Shown in pieces: positions 34,511 through 45,430 of a stretch of 64,000 nt of DNA. Both the position numbers and the translations under genes were made by a program. The DNA comes from Symsagittifera roscoffensis (lineage: Eukaryota; Xenacoelomorpha; Acoela; Convolutidae): NCBI RefSeq assembly GCF_963678635.1, contig NC_087068.1, forward strand, positions 2,666,001-2,730,000, given 5' to 3'. A model generated the notes under the pieces. The model made no database searches. It saw nothing but the letters and a program-made list of their open reading frames with translations, and was not told the origin of the DNA. Position 1 is the stretch's first letter. Every line of letters starts with the position of its first letter.

Positions 34511-35592
34511 ACAAGACTGCTCGTATCAAGGCGAAGCCCTGAATGTTCCGACTGCCTTTTAAGGTTTATGGAGCAGTAATAACATTAAAAAATTCAATGA
34601 AAAAAAAACAGAATGAAAATTTTTTTCGTCTAAAATTTGAAATTTTTTATGAAACTCATCCCCCACACGCCATATAAAGTACAAAAGGATAGATTTCGCT
34701 CCATGTAACAAACCATTTATGGCAAGTAAGCTTCTTTTAACCAATTTGGAACGATTTCTAAGACGGATTAACTCTCCGCTTACGCGTTATTAGCCCGAAA
34801 TATATCGCGCGTTAATTGTCCCAAATTGGCCAAAATGGCAATATTTAAACCCCCGTAACTTTACGAAAAATAATCACAGGTGAAATTTCTTTTCAAATTT
34901 GAGCTCAGGACAGCAATACCTTTTGAATGATGTAAAAAAAAATTCCGTCAAAAATGGCTAGTTAAAAAGTCGAAATTTGTCTGAAGAAAAAAAAACCCAC
35001 CCCGAGCACAAATATTCCGTTACTTTCGTATCGAAAGTCGGAACAATAATAGTTTATTTTCGTAATTTTGCTTTCTCGTCTTATTGTTCCGACTTTCGAT
35101 ACGAAATTAACGGAATATTTGTGCTCGGGGTGGGTTTTTTTTCTTCAGACAAATTTCGACTTTTTAACTAGCCATTTTTGACGGAATTTTTTTATATCAT
35201 TCGAAAGCCATTGTTGTCTTGAGCTTAAATTTGAAAAGATATTTCACCTGTGATCATTTTGCGTAAAGTTATGAGGGTTTAAAGATTGCCATTTTTGCCA
35301 TTTTGACCAATTTGGGACAATTAACGCGCGATATAATTCGCGCTATGAACGCGTAAGCGGAGGTTTAATCCGTCTTATAAATCGTTCCAAATTGGTTGAA
35401 CGAAGCTCATTTGCCATTGTTGATTTGTTACAAGGAATGAAATCTATCCTTTCGTACTTTATATGGCGTGTGGGGTGATGAGTTTCATTTTATTTTGTTT
35501 TATTTTATTTTATTTTTTATGTTATTATTGCTGCTCCATAAACCTTAAAAGGCAGTCGGAACATTCAGGGCTTCGCCTTGATACGAGCAGTC
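34511..35592. mobile_element. Inverted pair of family-F repeats (1.08-kb fold-back) in U copy 1
   Basis: The reverse copy at 34511-35044 and the forward copy at 35086-35592 face each other across a 41-bp spacer. Outer ends carry ACAAGACTGCTCGTAT plus the CAGGGC hairpin; inner ends carry GTTCCGACTTTCG. Arms are very similar except for a deletion and a TTTTATTTTA run in the right arm near 35485-35515. The pair could extrude as a cruciform. Confidence 0.85.
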
Positions 35593-35807
35593 ATGTTTCT
35601 AATTGGTTACTATAGTATTTGTCTATTTAGACCGCACTCCAAGCAAAAGAACAGAACTCAAATTTTTCAAATACCATCAATTTTTGCCAATGTTGTTTAC
35701 ATTTTCAGTTTCGGCACTGCTGTACTGTTGCACTGTTGACGCTCCCGGCATATCTTAGCTTTGTCATACACACTTTGTTTAAAATTAGTACAAATTGAAA
35801 ACCGGGT

Positions 35808-35880
35808 CTAGGTTTTTCAGCAGACCGATTTTTTAGCAGACCGGTCTTTTATCAGAACGATTTTTAGCAGACTCAAATCA
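35808..35880. repeat. Short AGCAGACCG repeat in the C part of block U
   Basis: Three or four loose units built on TTTTT(A)GCAGACCG/AGCAGACT with an intervening TTTTATCAGAACG. It recurs unchanged in sequence at about 48652 and 52331. Confidence 0.6.
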
Positions 35881-36219
35881 ATTAACCAGACAAAATGTCA
35901 AGTTCAAACTCGGCAATATTGGCAATACTTAACGCGCTTGCATCGGGCCTTAGAGGTTTTGTGTGCATGAATCAGTGTTTGCTGCTTAACTAGTTTGTTT
36001 TTCCACGAGTTTTGTTGACAAACCGTGGCATAGTTGTCGTAATTAGGGAAATTCAAACCCACATTACGCGCCGTTTTACTTCATCCAATCAATTAAGCGT
36101 CAATTTTTGCTGCCTCTACAAAGCCGTCATTTGAAGTCTGCAAAGACCTGATTTTCACTTTTTATGCTAAAAAATGCTCCCTTGAAAACCTCCTCTATAA
36201 ACATAAAACGCTACTCTGT

Positions 36220-38697
36220 TGGCTGCTCTACTTTTGTGAGAAAGTGACGAAATGTTTGTGCCCGGAATGGTTTCTTTTCTCCAGACAAATGTCGACTTTA
36301 CACCGTAACATTGCGCATTTAGGAGAAGTAAAAGGTTGAAAAACGTAAAACACACATCAAAAGTAATATCGGGAAAGGGGAGTGGAAAAAAGCCGCGAAA
36401 TATATCACCTTGTATTTAATTAGCGCGTGGAAAATGATTTTCGAAAAAAAATCAAAAAAATTATAAATTTTTTTGAAACAATTCAAATTAACTTTATTCC
36501 ATCGAGCTTATACGACAGTCAAAAAAATAAAGGCTTTACCCTGATATAAACAGTCTTGTTTTTTTCTCCAGACAAAGTTCTTTCTCCAGGCAGTTTTTTT
36601 CCTCTTTTAAGTGTATTAACGGCTGAACTCGTAATGTTACGATGTAAAGTATGAAGAACAAATGTGTTCACAATTGTTAGTTTCTTCACCAAGCCAGGCA
36701 AGGGCAGGTGTATGGGCGTTGTCTCCTGCCTCTCAGGGATTCGACTCCCTCACCAGCCAAAAGGTTCCACTTTGGTACTAATTTGTGGCATCCGTTTCGG
36801 ACGACCCACTCTAAAGCTTTTCTGTCGCCCAAATATACTAATTTGAAGTAGAACGGGCGCAAAAAAAAAGAAATTGTTTGGTCAATTTTTAGCTATTTTT
36901 GACCTGTATTTTTGTTAAACTTGGCAGCAGCGCAAAACAAATTGTCAAAAAAGGGACTCTATAGTGTTTCTGGGAGCGCTCGAAAAAATCAATTTGGTCA
37001 ACTTAAGAAAACTCGACAAAATTTTTTGAAAAATAACGCCTCAAGAAAATTCTTGATCTGCCCCTGATGCCAAATTTCATTGCATTAAAACTATAATATA
37101 TTTTTTTCAAAATTGAATTTCAAATGTGATAAGAAAAAGAAAAATAGCATTACATTTCAAACTATTCAAAAAGTATAGTCGTTCTGAGCTCAAATTTAAA
37201 AAGAAGTTTCTTGAAGTTCAGCAATACTCCATAAACGTTCAAACTTCAGTCAAAACATTCAAGGCTTTACTCTGATACGACCAGTCTTGCTTTATTTGTT
37301 TAATGTTTGAGTAGGTTTGAGTATCAGACGTCATTTGATGTCATACTCTTTTATCCTAACTTACGGATATCCTATTAAAATCAGATTTCATTCGTTGATG
37401 TCTAGCTGTAAGGAAAAAGTGCTGATAGTTAATTGGAAATGAAGTTTCCTGTATTTTTCTTGATAAGGAAGCTCGCATGTCAATTAATTCGGGAAATAAG
37501 AGTTGAATTGTTCTTTCTCGTCGCACAAAATATGAAACATGAAAGCAAAACATATCCAGCCATTGAACAGAAAACGTGAAAATGAGAATAATGGCTTTCA
37601 AAACTTCCTTTGTGTGATTTTTTAATTGATTCAATCCCTTCAATCTGGCATATCGCGACAGTACAGCAGTGCCGAAGTCCAACACTACCAAAAATCAAAA
37701 TCTTGTTCAACAGTGCCAAAAATTAAGAAAATTAATTCTTAGAAATACCATTAGAGAATTTGTGCTTAGCGTGGTTTCGAGGTCTCGTCAAAAGTGATTG
37801 TCGTCATAACAGCTGTCAACTTATCTGCCGGACAGCATCCCAAATTAATGACAAGTAATTTTATTCAAATGGACGAAATTTGAAAACAAAAATGGCTATT
37901 TTATTTGATGCCACTTATTAACTTGTTAAACAAACAACAGTTATCCAAACGCGGTGTCATTATTTTTTTTGAACAATTTTTTATCTCAGCAAAATGTTTA
38001 AATTTCCTTTCAGTTTAAATCCAAACAAAAAAGTATTCATGCAAAACGGATACACAGCAGTAAGTAGACAATGGCGGTTTCATACTTGTTAGTAAGAAGA
38101 CAAATTCCTATTAATCAATGAGATTCGAGAAAAGAAAGCAAACATGCGATTTTATTAATTAACAAGACTGCTCGTATCAAGGCGAAGCCCTGAATGTTCG
38201 GAGTGCCTTTTAAAGTTTATGGAGCAGTAATAACATTAAAAAATTCAATGAAAAAAAAAACAGAATGAAAATTTTTTTCTTCTAAAATTTGAAACTTTTT
38301 ATGAAACTCATCCCCCACACGCCATATAAAGTACAAAAGGATAGACTTCGCTCCATGTAACAAACCATTTATGGCAAGTAAGCTTCTTTTAACCAATTTG
38401 GAACGATTTCTAAGACGGATTAACTCTCCGCTTACGCGTTATTAGCGCGAAATATATCGCGCGTTAATTGTCCCAAATTGGCCAAAATGGCAATCTTTAA
38501 ACCCCCGTAACTTTACGAAAAATAATCACAGGTGAAATTTCTTTTCAAATTTGAGCTCAGGACAGCAATACTTTTCGAATGATATAAAAAGATTCCGTCA
38601 AAAATGGCTAGTTGAAAAGTCGAAGTTTGTCTGAAGAAAAAAAAACCCACCCCTAGCACAAATATTCCGTTACTTTCGTATCGAAAGTCGGAACAAT
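36220..38697. repeat. Segmental block U, copy 2 (truncated)
   Basis: Contains the tail and B parts and a single reverse family-F element (38162-38694). The homology stops immediately after the GTCGGAAC end of that element, at AATAAT, where unrelated DNA begins. The second F arm and the C part are absent. Matches U copy 5 (49070 onward) best, offset about 12848. Confidence 0.85.
38162..38694 (-). mobile_element. Family-F repeat, single reverse copy at the U2 breakpoint
   Basis: Same left arm as in the other U blocks but without the inverted partner. The block boundary coincides with the element end, so either the second arm inserted later in the ancestor of the other U blocks, or rearrangement broke at the palindrome centre. 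Confidence 0.8.
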
Positions 38698-38924
38698 AAT
38701 GATGACTGTGAAACAATTTTACATGAAGTTTGATATATATTAAAAACATCGGATTGTCAGAACTCTTTCTGCAATACGTTTCAGCTGTTTGATTCGTTTT
38801 GATTGTTTTATTTTGGAAACTCGGTTGTTTTTTTTTATTTATCAAAGTTTTCTAATCTATTGATTCAATATTTTGCTAAGATCATCAAGGCACTCCATAA
38901 ACCCATTTTGCCTATCACTTATTT
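38698..38924. other. Unique junction between U copy 2 and A copy 2
   Basis: About 227 bp without a counterpart elsewhere in the window. Contains a short CACTCCATAAACC string resembling the family-F subterminal region. No gene. Confidence 0.45.
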
Positions 38925-39649
38925 TCTTTTCTATTTTTTTGACTTCTTATGTTTTTTATTTGAGTTTAATCGCAAGTGGTGCAAAACTCCGCTCGGCGTC
39001 TAGGTAATTAATCAAAAATTTTAACTGGAGTACTTCAAGAATAAACAATTCATTTTAAGAGGCTGCTTAGAAGTTTTTACTCTCATGTTACAATTGCCTT
39101 GTCTTTTCTAAATAATGGTGAAATTACAGCAGTTAAACGGCCAGCGGTGAAAGAAAATACGAGAATGTTTGAAAGAATGCAGTCAATCAAGTGAAAAATA
39201 ACTTTTAGTTTTTGACACACTGACACATTTGACAATTTCGGCTAACTGATATTCTGGCTCATTATTATGCCACCATAATTTTGTGGAGAGAAATCATTTG
39301 AGTTCTTTTCAAATAGTTTACTTTTTTAACCGAATCAGTGTTTATTTCTTCCTTTTGAAGTTCCAACATGCCAAAGTGCTAGCTGGCCGAAGATACAGTA
39401 AAATTTTTAGTGTCATTCGAGGCTATATTATGTTCAAAACTTTTGAATGGGGTGAATCTAGATCAAAAAAATTAGCCTTGGAGGCTCACTCTAGGTTACT
39501 TCGTTCTAAATTTATCTAACTCTTGTCTTACTGCTGGTAGCAGATGTAGCGGTACACTTTTTTAGTTTTAGTTGAATTGGTTTTATGGGATTGGGAAAAT
39601 GCGTGGAATTCATTCACTTTTTTATTTTTCCGATTCTATTGAAACGTGG

Positions 39650-40440
39650 AAAAGTTTTTAAAATTGTTTTTTTTTCACTAATCCGATGGGATTCACAATT
39701 GACTTACTTTCAGGAGTAATCCTGAAGTAAGGAAAGGGTTTCTGGGCTAGTTTTAGCCCGTCGTGAGGAATATTGTTGATTCCAAGTATTTGGCGTTCAT
39801 GACCGCCTGTAATGAAAAATGCTGTTCTATTGTATGACCATCCGTTATATCTGGTTGATACTATGATTTCACAATGTATGCTTATCAATCGTCTGTAAAG
39901 GGGGCTATTCTCATGCGCGAAGGACCGAATGCGCGAAAAAACTCGTGAGCAAATGATCGAAAAGAAAATTAGCCGAAAGTCAAATTTTAAAAAGAAGCGA
40001 TTGCCATTCAATTTAATGAAGCAATATTTTGCTTCTTTCATATTTAAACTCATAAAATTTGTTCTATTTAGAAATATAAAATTTGTTCCAATTCGTCGGC
40101 GTCAGTGACAACTTGGAAAATTTGCATATTTCTGCCGTTTTTGTTTTCGGCCAATATTAATATTCTAGTCACTAAAAATGTTTACTTTCTTTCCAAATTT
40201 TAGATTACTGAAATCTGAATGGCTGATTTTTATTTTCGCGCATTCGGTCCTTCGCGTATGAGGGATTCCACCGTCTGTAAAGCCACAGTAGACATCCTAG
40301 AATTCCGTTCTACAAGATTCATTTTCAAATACGGGCCACGCAATTTCAATTCAGGGAGTACGTTTGCTTTAGGAATCTCACCGGGCTCGCAGAATCCTTT
40401 TGAGTGTTTGCTTGAACATAGTTTTATTTTACCAGACAAA
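39650..40440 (-). pseudogene. Ty3/Gypsy pol relic in block A copy 2
   Basis: Same minus-strand segments as in copy 1 (STRYNGWSYN, GGHERQILGINNIPHDGL, NSRMSTVALQTVE), interrupted by the longer MITE. Not functional. Confidence 0.5.
39901..40271. mobile_element. MULE-like MITE with 11-bp target duplication, long form
   Basis: Flanked by CGTCTGTAAAG at 39890-39900 and 40272-40282. Both terminal repeats are complete: the left reads GGGGCTATTCTCATGCGCGA and on to GAATGCGCGAAAA, and the right is its inverted complement from TTTTCGCGCATTCGG to GCGTATGAGG. It is 371 bp against 206 in block A copy 1, which has lost about 165 bp including part of the right terminal repeat. Non-coding. Confidence 0.8.
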
Positions 40441-42979
40441 TATTCAAAAAGTTCTTTATTTTTTTCTTTCTTAATAGATTATTGCCATAACGCTGAGTGC
40501 CAAATAATCGCCGTTGTCACTTTTTCCAGCCTCTGACTTCGCATATATCACACCTCAACATTCTGTATGCTCATGGTATTTTTACAACAGGTTAGTCGGC
40601 GGATATACAAATTCGGCATACACAACTTCTTTATTATTTACTTTAGCTACATTTTTCTTTCCAGATTTTCAATTTTTTGTGGATTTTCCTCTAAAGTTTA
40701 CAAGACGTACAGAGAGCGTGTTTTGCGGGACATACTGCGAGGTGTCCTTTGACGATTTTTCCACAATATTACATATAAGCACTTTGTTTATCTACAGCTA
40801 TCATTGGCTCTTGTTTATTCAATTGCCTGTGATTATTTTTTAGAAATACTATGTACAGTTTGGGAAGGTTCAAAATTAGTAAGCATCTTGAGATGATTCA
40901 ATGACCTTTCTCATCCAACAAGGCTACTATAGAGGATTCGAGTGCTAGTAGGGTTTCAGTCTTTCTTTTCTGTTGAAAGCAGGGTTTCAGTTTTTCTTTT
41001 CTTTCAATCTTTCTTTTCTAAAGATTACTGGGATTCATTTGTCTTCTCTGCTTGAAATGTCGCTTTTTTTGCCATCTCAGCTAGGTCGCCCAGAAACTGT
41101 TCCAATGCCAGAATGAGAGGAATCTTCGTTTTGCCAGAATGAGAAGACGCCTCTCGTGCAAGATTTGTTCACAGGTAACTGCGCCGAATTAAAATGTAGT
41201 GACGCTCTAATTAAACTGTTCTTACCATGAATAAAAAGCAAAATAATAGTGTTCAAACTGAACTCGCTCACTTCGAATGATATCGCTGTGATATAGTCAA
41301 GCTCACGGACGACCTGTTAAGACATATTAAAAAAAAACAATGAAGCGCTCACAACACACATCACTCATGACTATGGTCTTGCTTTTTGTCACCATTACGA
41401 GGCCAAATTGTGTACTTTAAGAATTGAAAGTGGATTATACAACAAGGACATTCTTTTTGTTCTTTCTTTGTTTTTTCGCTTACTTGGATTGTTCTGACAA
41501 AAGTTTAATTAAAGACTTGTCCATCGATTCCAGAAACCTACACGCATCAAATTGTTCGCCTATCTACCACACAGTTTGGCCCCTTAATGACTCGCTTTTC
41601 CTGTTTTTGTAGGTACCAGTCTCTCTTCGAATGGTTCATTTCTGATGATACTTTAAACTTGTAGATTGGTTCTGGTTGGTTTACTTAACAGCTTTTGCTC
41701 AATCCCTTAATTGTTCATGCGTTTTTTGTTGCTATTTTGGCTGTATACTTCAAGTATTCTATTCTGATCCACTGGTTGCGCCAGGTCTCTAAACAACTGA
41801 TCCTATTTTGGTTCCGACTGTTGAAAATGGGAAGGAACTTTGTATTCGGGTGTGTTTTAGTTTTTTCTTTTTTCCATGCATAATCAGGTACCATAAATAA
41901 TCATCAAACTGAATCGAGCGATTTACAAAATACAGTTGTAATACAGACGTTAAAAACTTCCCATTGTCGAGAAAATCTGGCTCAAATTTTTTGACTATTA
42001 GTTCAAGTTTGAGCATGTAAAGCCATCGAGTGACGTTCGTTATAATACCATTTACTCTTTTTAGACCTAAAGGCTGAAAAGAATTAATTTCACTGAGAAA
42101 AACGTTTTTGCTGGTATAACTTGAAAATTTCTAGAAAATTTTCATGGCAAAAAATAGCAACCATTGAAAAAAAATTTTTGTAAAATTTTTTGTTCGTTTT
42201 TCCTTTTTTAAGACAAAAATTGTCAATTAAGCTTATTTCACTAAGTTTCGACGCTTTATTCTGAAATCACACCTCAACGCCAATTTGAAGAAAAAAAACA
42301 GAAAAAAAAACTTTTTTTTTTAATGAATCTGGTCGGAAAGTTATGTGCTACTTGCCCAGCACACGGCTATCCTTTTCAATATTTAATTATGGCACGCAGC
42401 CAGCGTAACAACGGTTCCTGAACGGCGGATTGTGAGATCAACAATGTCAGTTTAAAATATCCTCAAGCGTTAGTAAAAACAAATTTTTTTCACTGTTTAA
42501 TTGGCGTTTCTGCAATTAACTATTTTTGTTCTTGAAAAACATACAGCATGTTAGACAAACTTCAAGGCCAACGCGAGTTCCAAGGTAACTTAAAACTGCA
42601 GTTTTATTGGAACAGGTGGTCTTGCGGTTTGTTACCAAGTAAATCTTCTAAGATATATTAGTTTGACAATTATTTAAGGAATTGATTGATAACGTATAAA
42701 AACCTTTCAAAATGCAAAATGAGTTTTCGCGAAGTTTTTTTCTAAACTGTTTTATTTAGTAGATGACCAGTATACATTAGACGGTAATGGCAGAGCAACC
42801 GGCTCCTTTTTTGTCTGTAACAATTTTCCAGCTCTTAGTCGCCTAAAAACCACTCAAAAACTTTCCCCTAGTTTCAAATCAATGATTTTCCTCTGGCTAA
42901 AAAATTAACAAAGCATTCCTTTGTAATTCTACTTTTGAATAAAATGAAGGAAAGTTTGGTTTTTTGCTGGAAGTGGTTG

Positions 42980-43778
42980 GCTGCTCTAACTTTGGGAGAA
43001 AGTGACCAAATGTGCCCGGAATGGTTTCTCTTCTCCAGACAAATGTCGACTTTACACCGTAACAATGCGCATTTAGCAGAATTAAAAGGTTAAAAAACGT
43101 AAAACACACATCAAAAGTAATATCGGGAAAGGGGAGTAGAAATTCATTTTCTTGTATTTAATTAGCGCGTGGAAGATGATTTTCGAAAAAAAAAATCAAA
43201 AAATTGATATTTTTTTTGAAAAAATTCAATTGAACTTTATTCCATCGAGCTTATACGACAGTCGAAAAAATAAAGGCTTCACCCTGATACAAGCAGTCTT
43301 GTTTTTTTTTCTCCAGATAAAATTCTTTCTCCAGGCAGTATGTTTTCCTCTTTTATATGTAATTACGGCTGAACTCGTAATGTTACGATGTAAAGTATGA
43401 AGAACAAATGTGTTCACAATTGTTAGTTTTTTCACCATGCCAAGCAAGGGCAGGTGTATGGGCATTTTCTCCTCCCCATCAGGAATTTGACTACCTCACC
43501 AACCAAAGGGTTTCAATTTGGTTTTAATTTGTGGCATCCGTTTCGGACGACTAGCTCTGAAACTTTTCTGTCGCCCAAATATACTAATTTGAAGTAGAAT
43601 GGGCGCCAAAAAAAAAACGAAATTGTTTGGTGAATTTTTACCTATTTTTTACCTGTTTTTTTAAAACTTGGCTGCGGTGCAAAAATTTTTGTCAAAACAG
43701 GGACTCACTAGTGATTTTGTCAAAGCAGGGATTCAAAACAGGGACTCACAGGGATTTTGTCAATAGTGTTTCTGGGAA
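42980..43778. repeat. Segmental block U, copy 3 (tail only)
   Basis: Only the tail part of U is present. It stops inside GTGTTTCTGGG, where block A copy 3 begins with AAAAACAATGAAGCG. The join corresponds to internal points of both parent blocks. Confidence 0.8.
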
Positions 43779-45430
43779 AAACAATGAAGCGCTCACAACA
43801 CAGATCACTCATGACTATGGTCTTGCTTTTTGCCACCATTACGAGGCCAAATTGTGTACTTTAAGAATTGAAAGTGGATTATACAACAAGGACACTCTTT
43901 TTGTTCTTTCTTTGTTTTTTCGCTTACTTGGATTGTTCTGACAAAATTTTAATCAAAGACTTGTCCATCGATTCCAGAAACCTACACGCATCAAATTGTT
44001 CGCTTATCTACCACACAGTTTGACCCCTTAATGACTCGCTTTTCCTGTTTTTGTAGGTACCAGTCTCTCTTCGAATGGTTCATTTCTGATGATACTTTAA
44101 ACTTGTAGATTGGTTCTGGTTGGTTTACTTAACAGCTTTTGCTCAATCCCTTAATTGTTCATGCGTTTTTTGTTGCTATTTTGGCTGTATACTTCAAGTA
44201 TTCTATTCTGATCCACTGGTTGCGCCAGGTCTCTAAACAACTGATCCTATTTTGGTTCCGACTTTTGAAAATGGGAAGGAACTTTGTATTCGGGTGTGTT
44301 TTAGTTTTTTCTTTTTTCCATGCATAATCAGGTACCATAAATAATCATCAAACTGAATCGAGCGATTTACAAAATACAGTTGTAATACAGACGTTAAAAA
44401 CTTCCCATTGTCGAGAAAATCTGGCTCAAATTTTTTGACTATTAGTTCAAGTTTGAGCGTGTAAAGCCATCGAGTGACGTTCGTTATATTACCATTTACT
44501 CTTTTTAGACCTAAAGGCTGAAAAGAATTAATTTCACTGAGAAAAACTTTTTTTGCTGGTATAACTTGAAAATTTCTAGAAAATTTTCATGGCAAAAAAT
44601 AGCAACCATTGAAAAAAAATTTTTGTAAAATTTTTTGTTCGTTTTTCCTTTTTTAAGACAAAAATTGTCAATTAAGCTTATTTCACTAAGTTTCGACGCT
44701 TTATTCTCAAATCACACCTCAACACCAATTTGAAGAAAAAAAACAGAAAAAAAACTTTTTTTTTAATGAATCTGGTCGGAAAGTTATGTGCTACTTGCCC
44801 AGTACACGGCTATCCTTTTCAATATTTAATTATGGCACGCAGCCAGTGTAACAACGGTTCCTGAACGGCGGATTGTGAGGTCAAAAATGTTAGTTTAAAA
44901 TATCCTCAAGCGTTAGTAGAAACAAATTTTTTTCACTGTTTAATTGGCGTTTCTGCAATTAATTATTTTTGTTCTTGAAAAACATACAGCATGTTAGACA
45001 AACTTCAAGGCCAACGCGAGTTCTAAGGTAACTTAAAACTGCAGTTTTATTGGAACAGTTGGTCTTGCGGTTTGTTACCAAGTAAATCTTCTAAGATATA
45101 TTAGTTTGACAATTATTTAAGGAATTGATTGATAACGTATAAAAACCTTTCAAAATGCAAAATGAGTTTTCGCGAAGTTTTTTTTAAACTGTTTTATTTA
45201 GTAGATGACCTGTATACATTAGACGGTAATGGCAGAGCAACCGGCTCCTTTTTTGTCTGTAACAATTTTCCAGCTCTTAGTCGCCTAAAAACCACTCAAA
45301 AACTTTCCCCTAATTTCAAATCAATGATTTTCCTCTGGCTAAAAAATTAACAAAGCATTCCTTTGTAATTTTACTTTCGAATAAAATGAAGGAAAGTTTG
45401 GTTTTTTGCTGGAAGTGGCTGGCTGCTCTA
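43779..45430. repeat. Segmental block A, copy 3 (right part only)
   Basis: Starts at the position equivalent to 41334 in A copy 2. Together, 41334-43778 and 43779-46174 form a direct tandem duplication of about 2.4 kb, offset 2442-2445. The very high similarity points to a recent unequal exchange. Confidence 0.85.

Larger units (their letters stand above)
32500..36220. repeat. Segmental block U, copy 1
   Basis: About 3.7 kb. It is composed of a left tail shared with block A's end (to about 33640), a B part (33640-34510), an inverted pair of family-F elements (34511-35592) and a C part (35593-36220). It recurs nearly identically at 45430-49070 (offset about 12849), as 49070-52745, and truncated at 36220-38697 and 42980-43778. 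Non-coding as far as I can tell. Confidence 0.85.
38925..42980. repeat. Segmental block A, copy 2
   Basis: Collinear with A copy 1, with scattered substitutions and indels. It retains a longer MULE-like MITE and a single copy of the CCCAGAAACTG segment. The right part, from 41334, is repeated again as A copy 3. Confidence 0.85.

Noticed and set aside
45129-45350. 73-codon frame ending block A with a partly coding-like composition
   Set aside because: Equivalent positions in the other A copies have different frames and lost splice-like sites; no recognised similarity.
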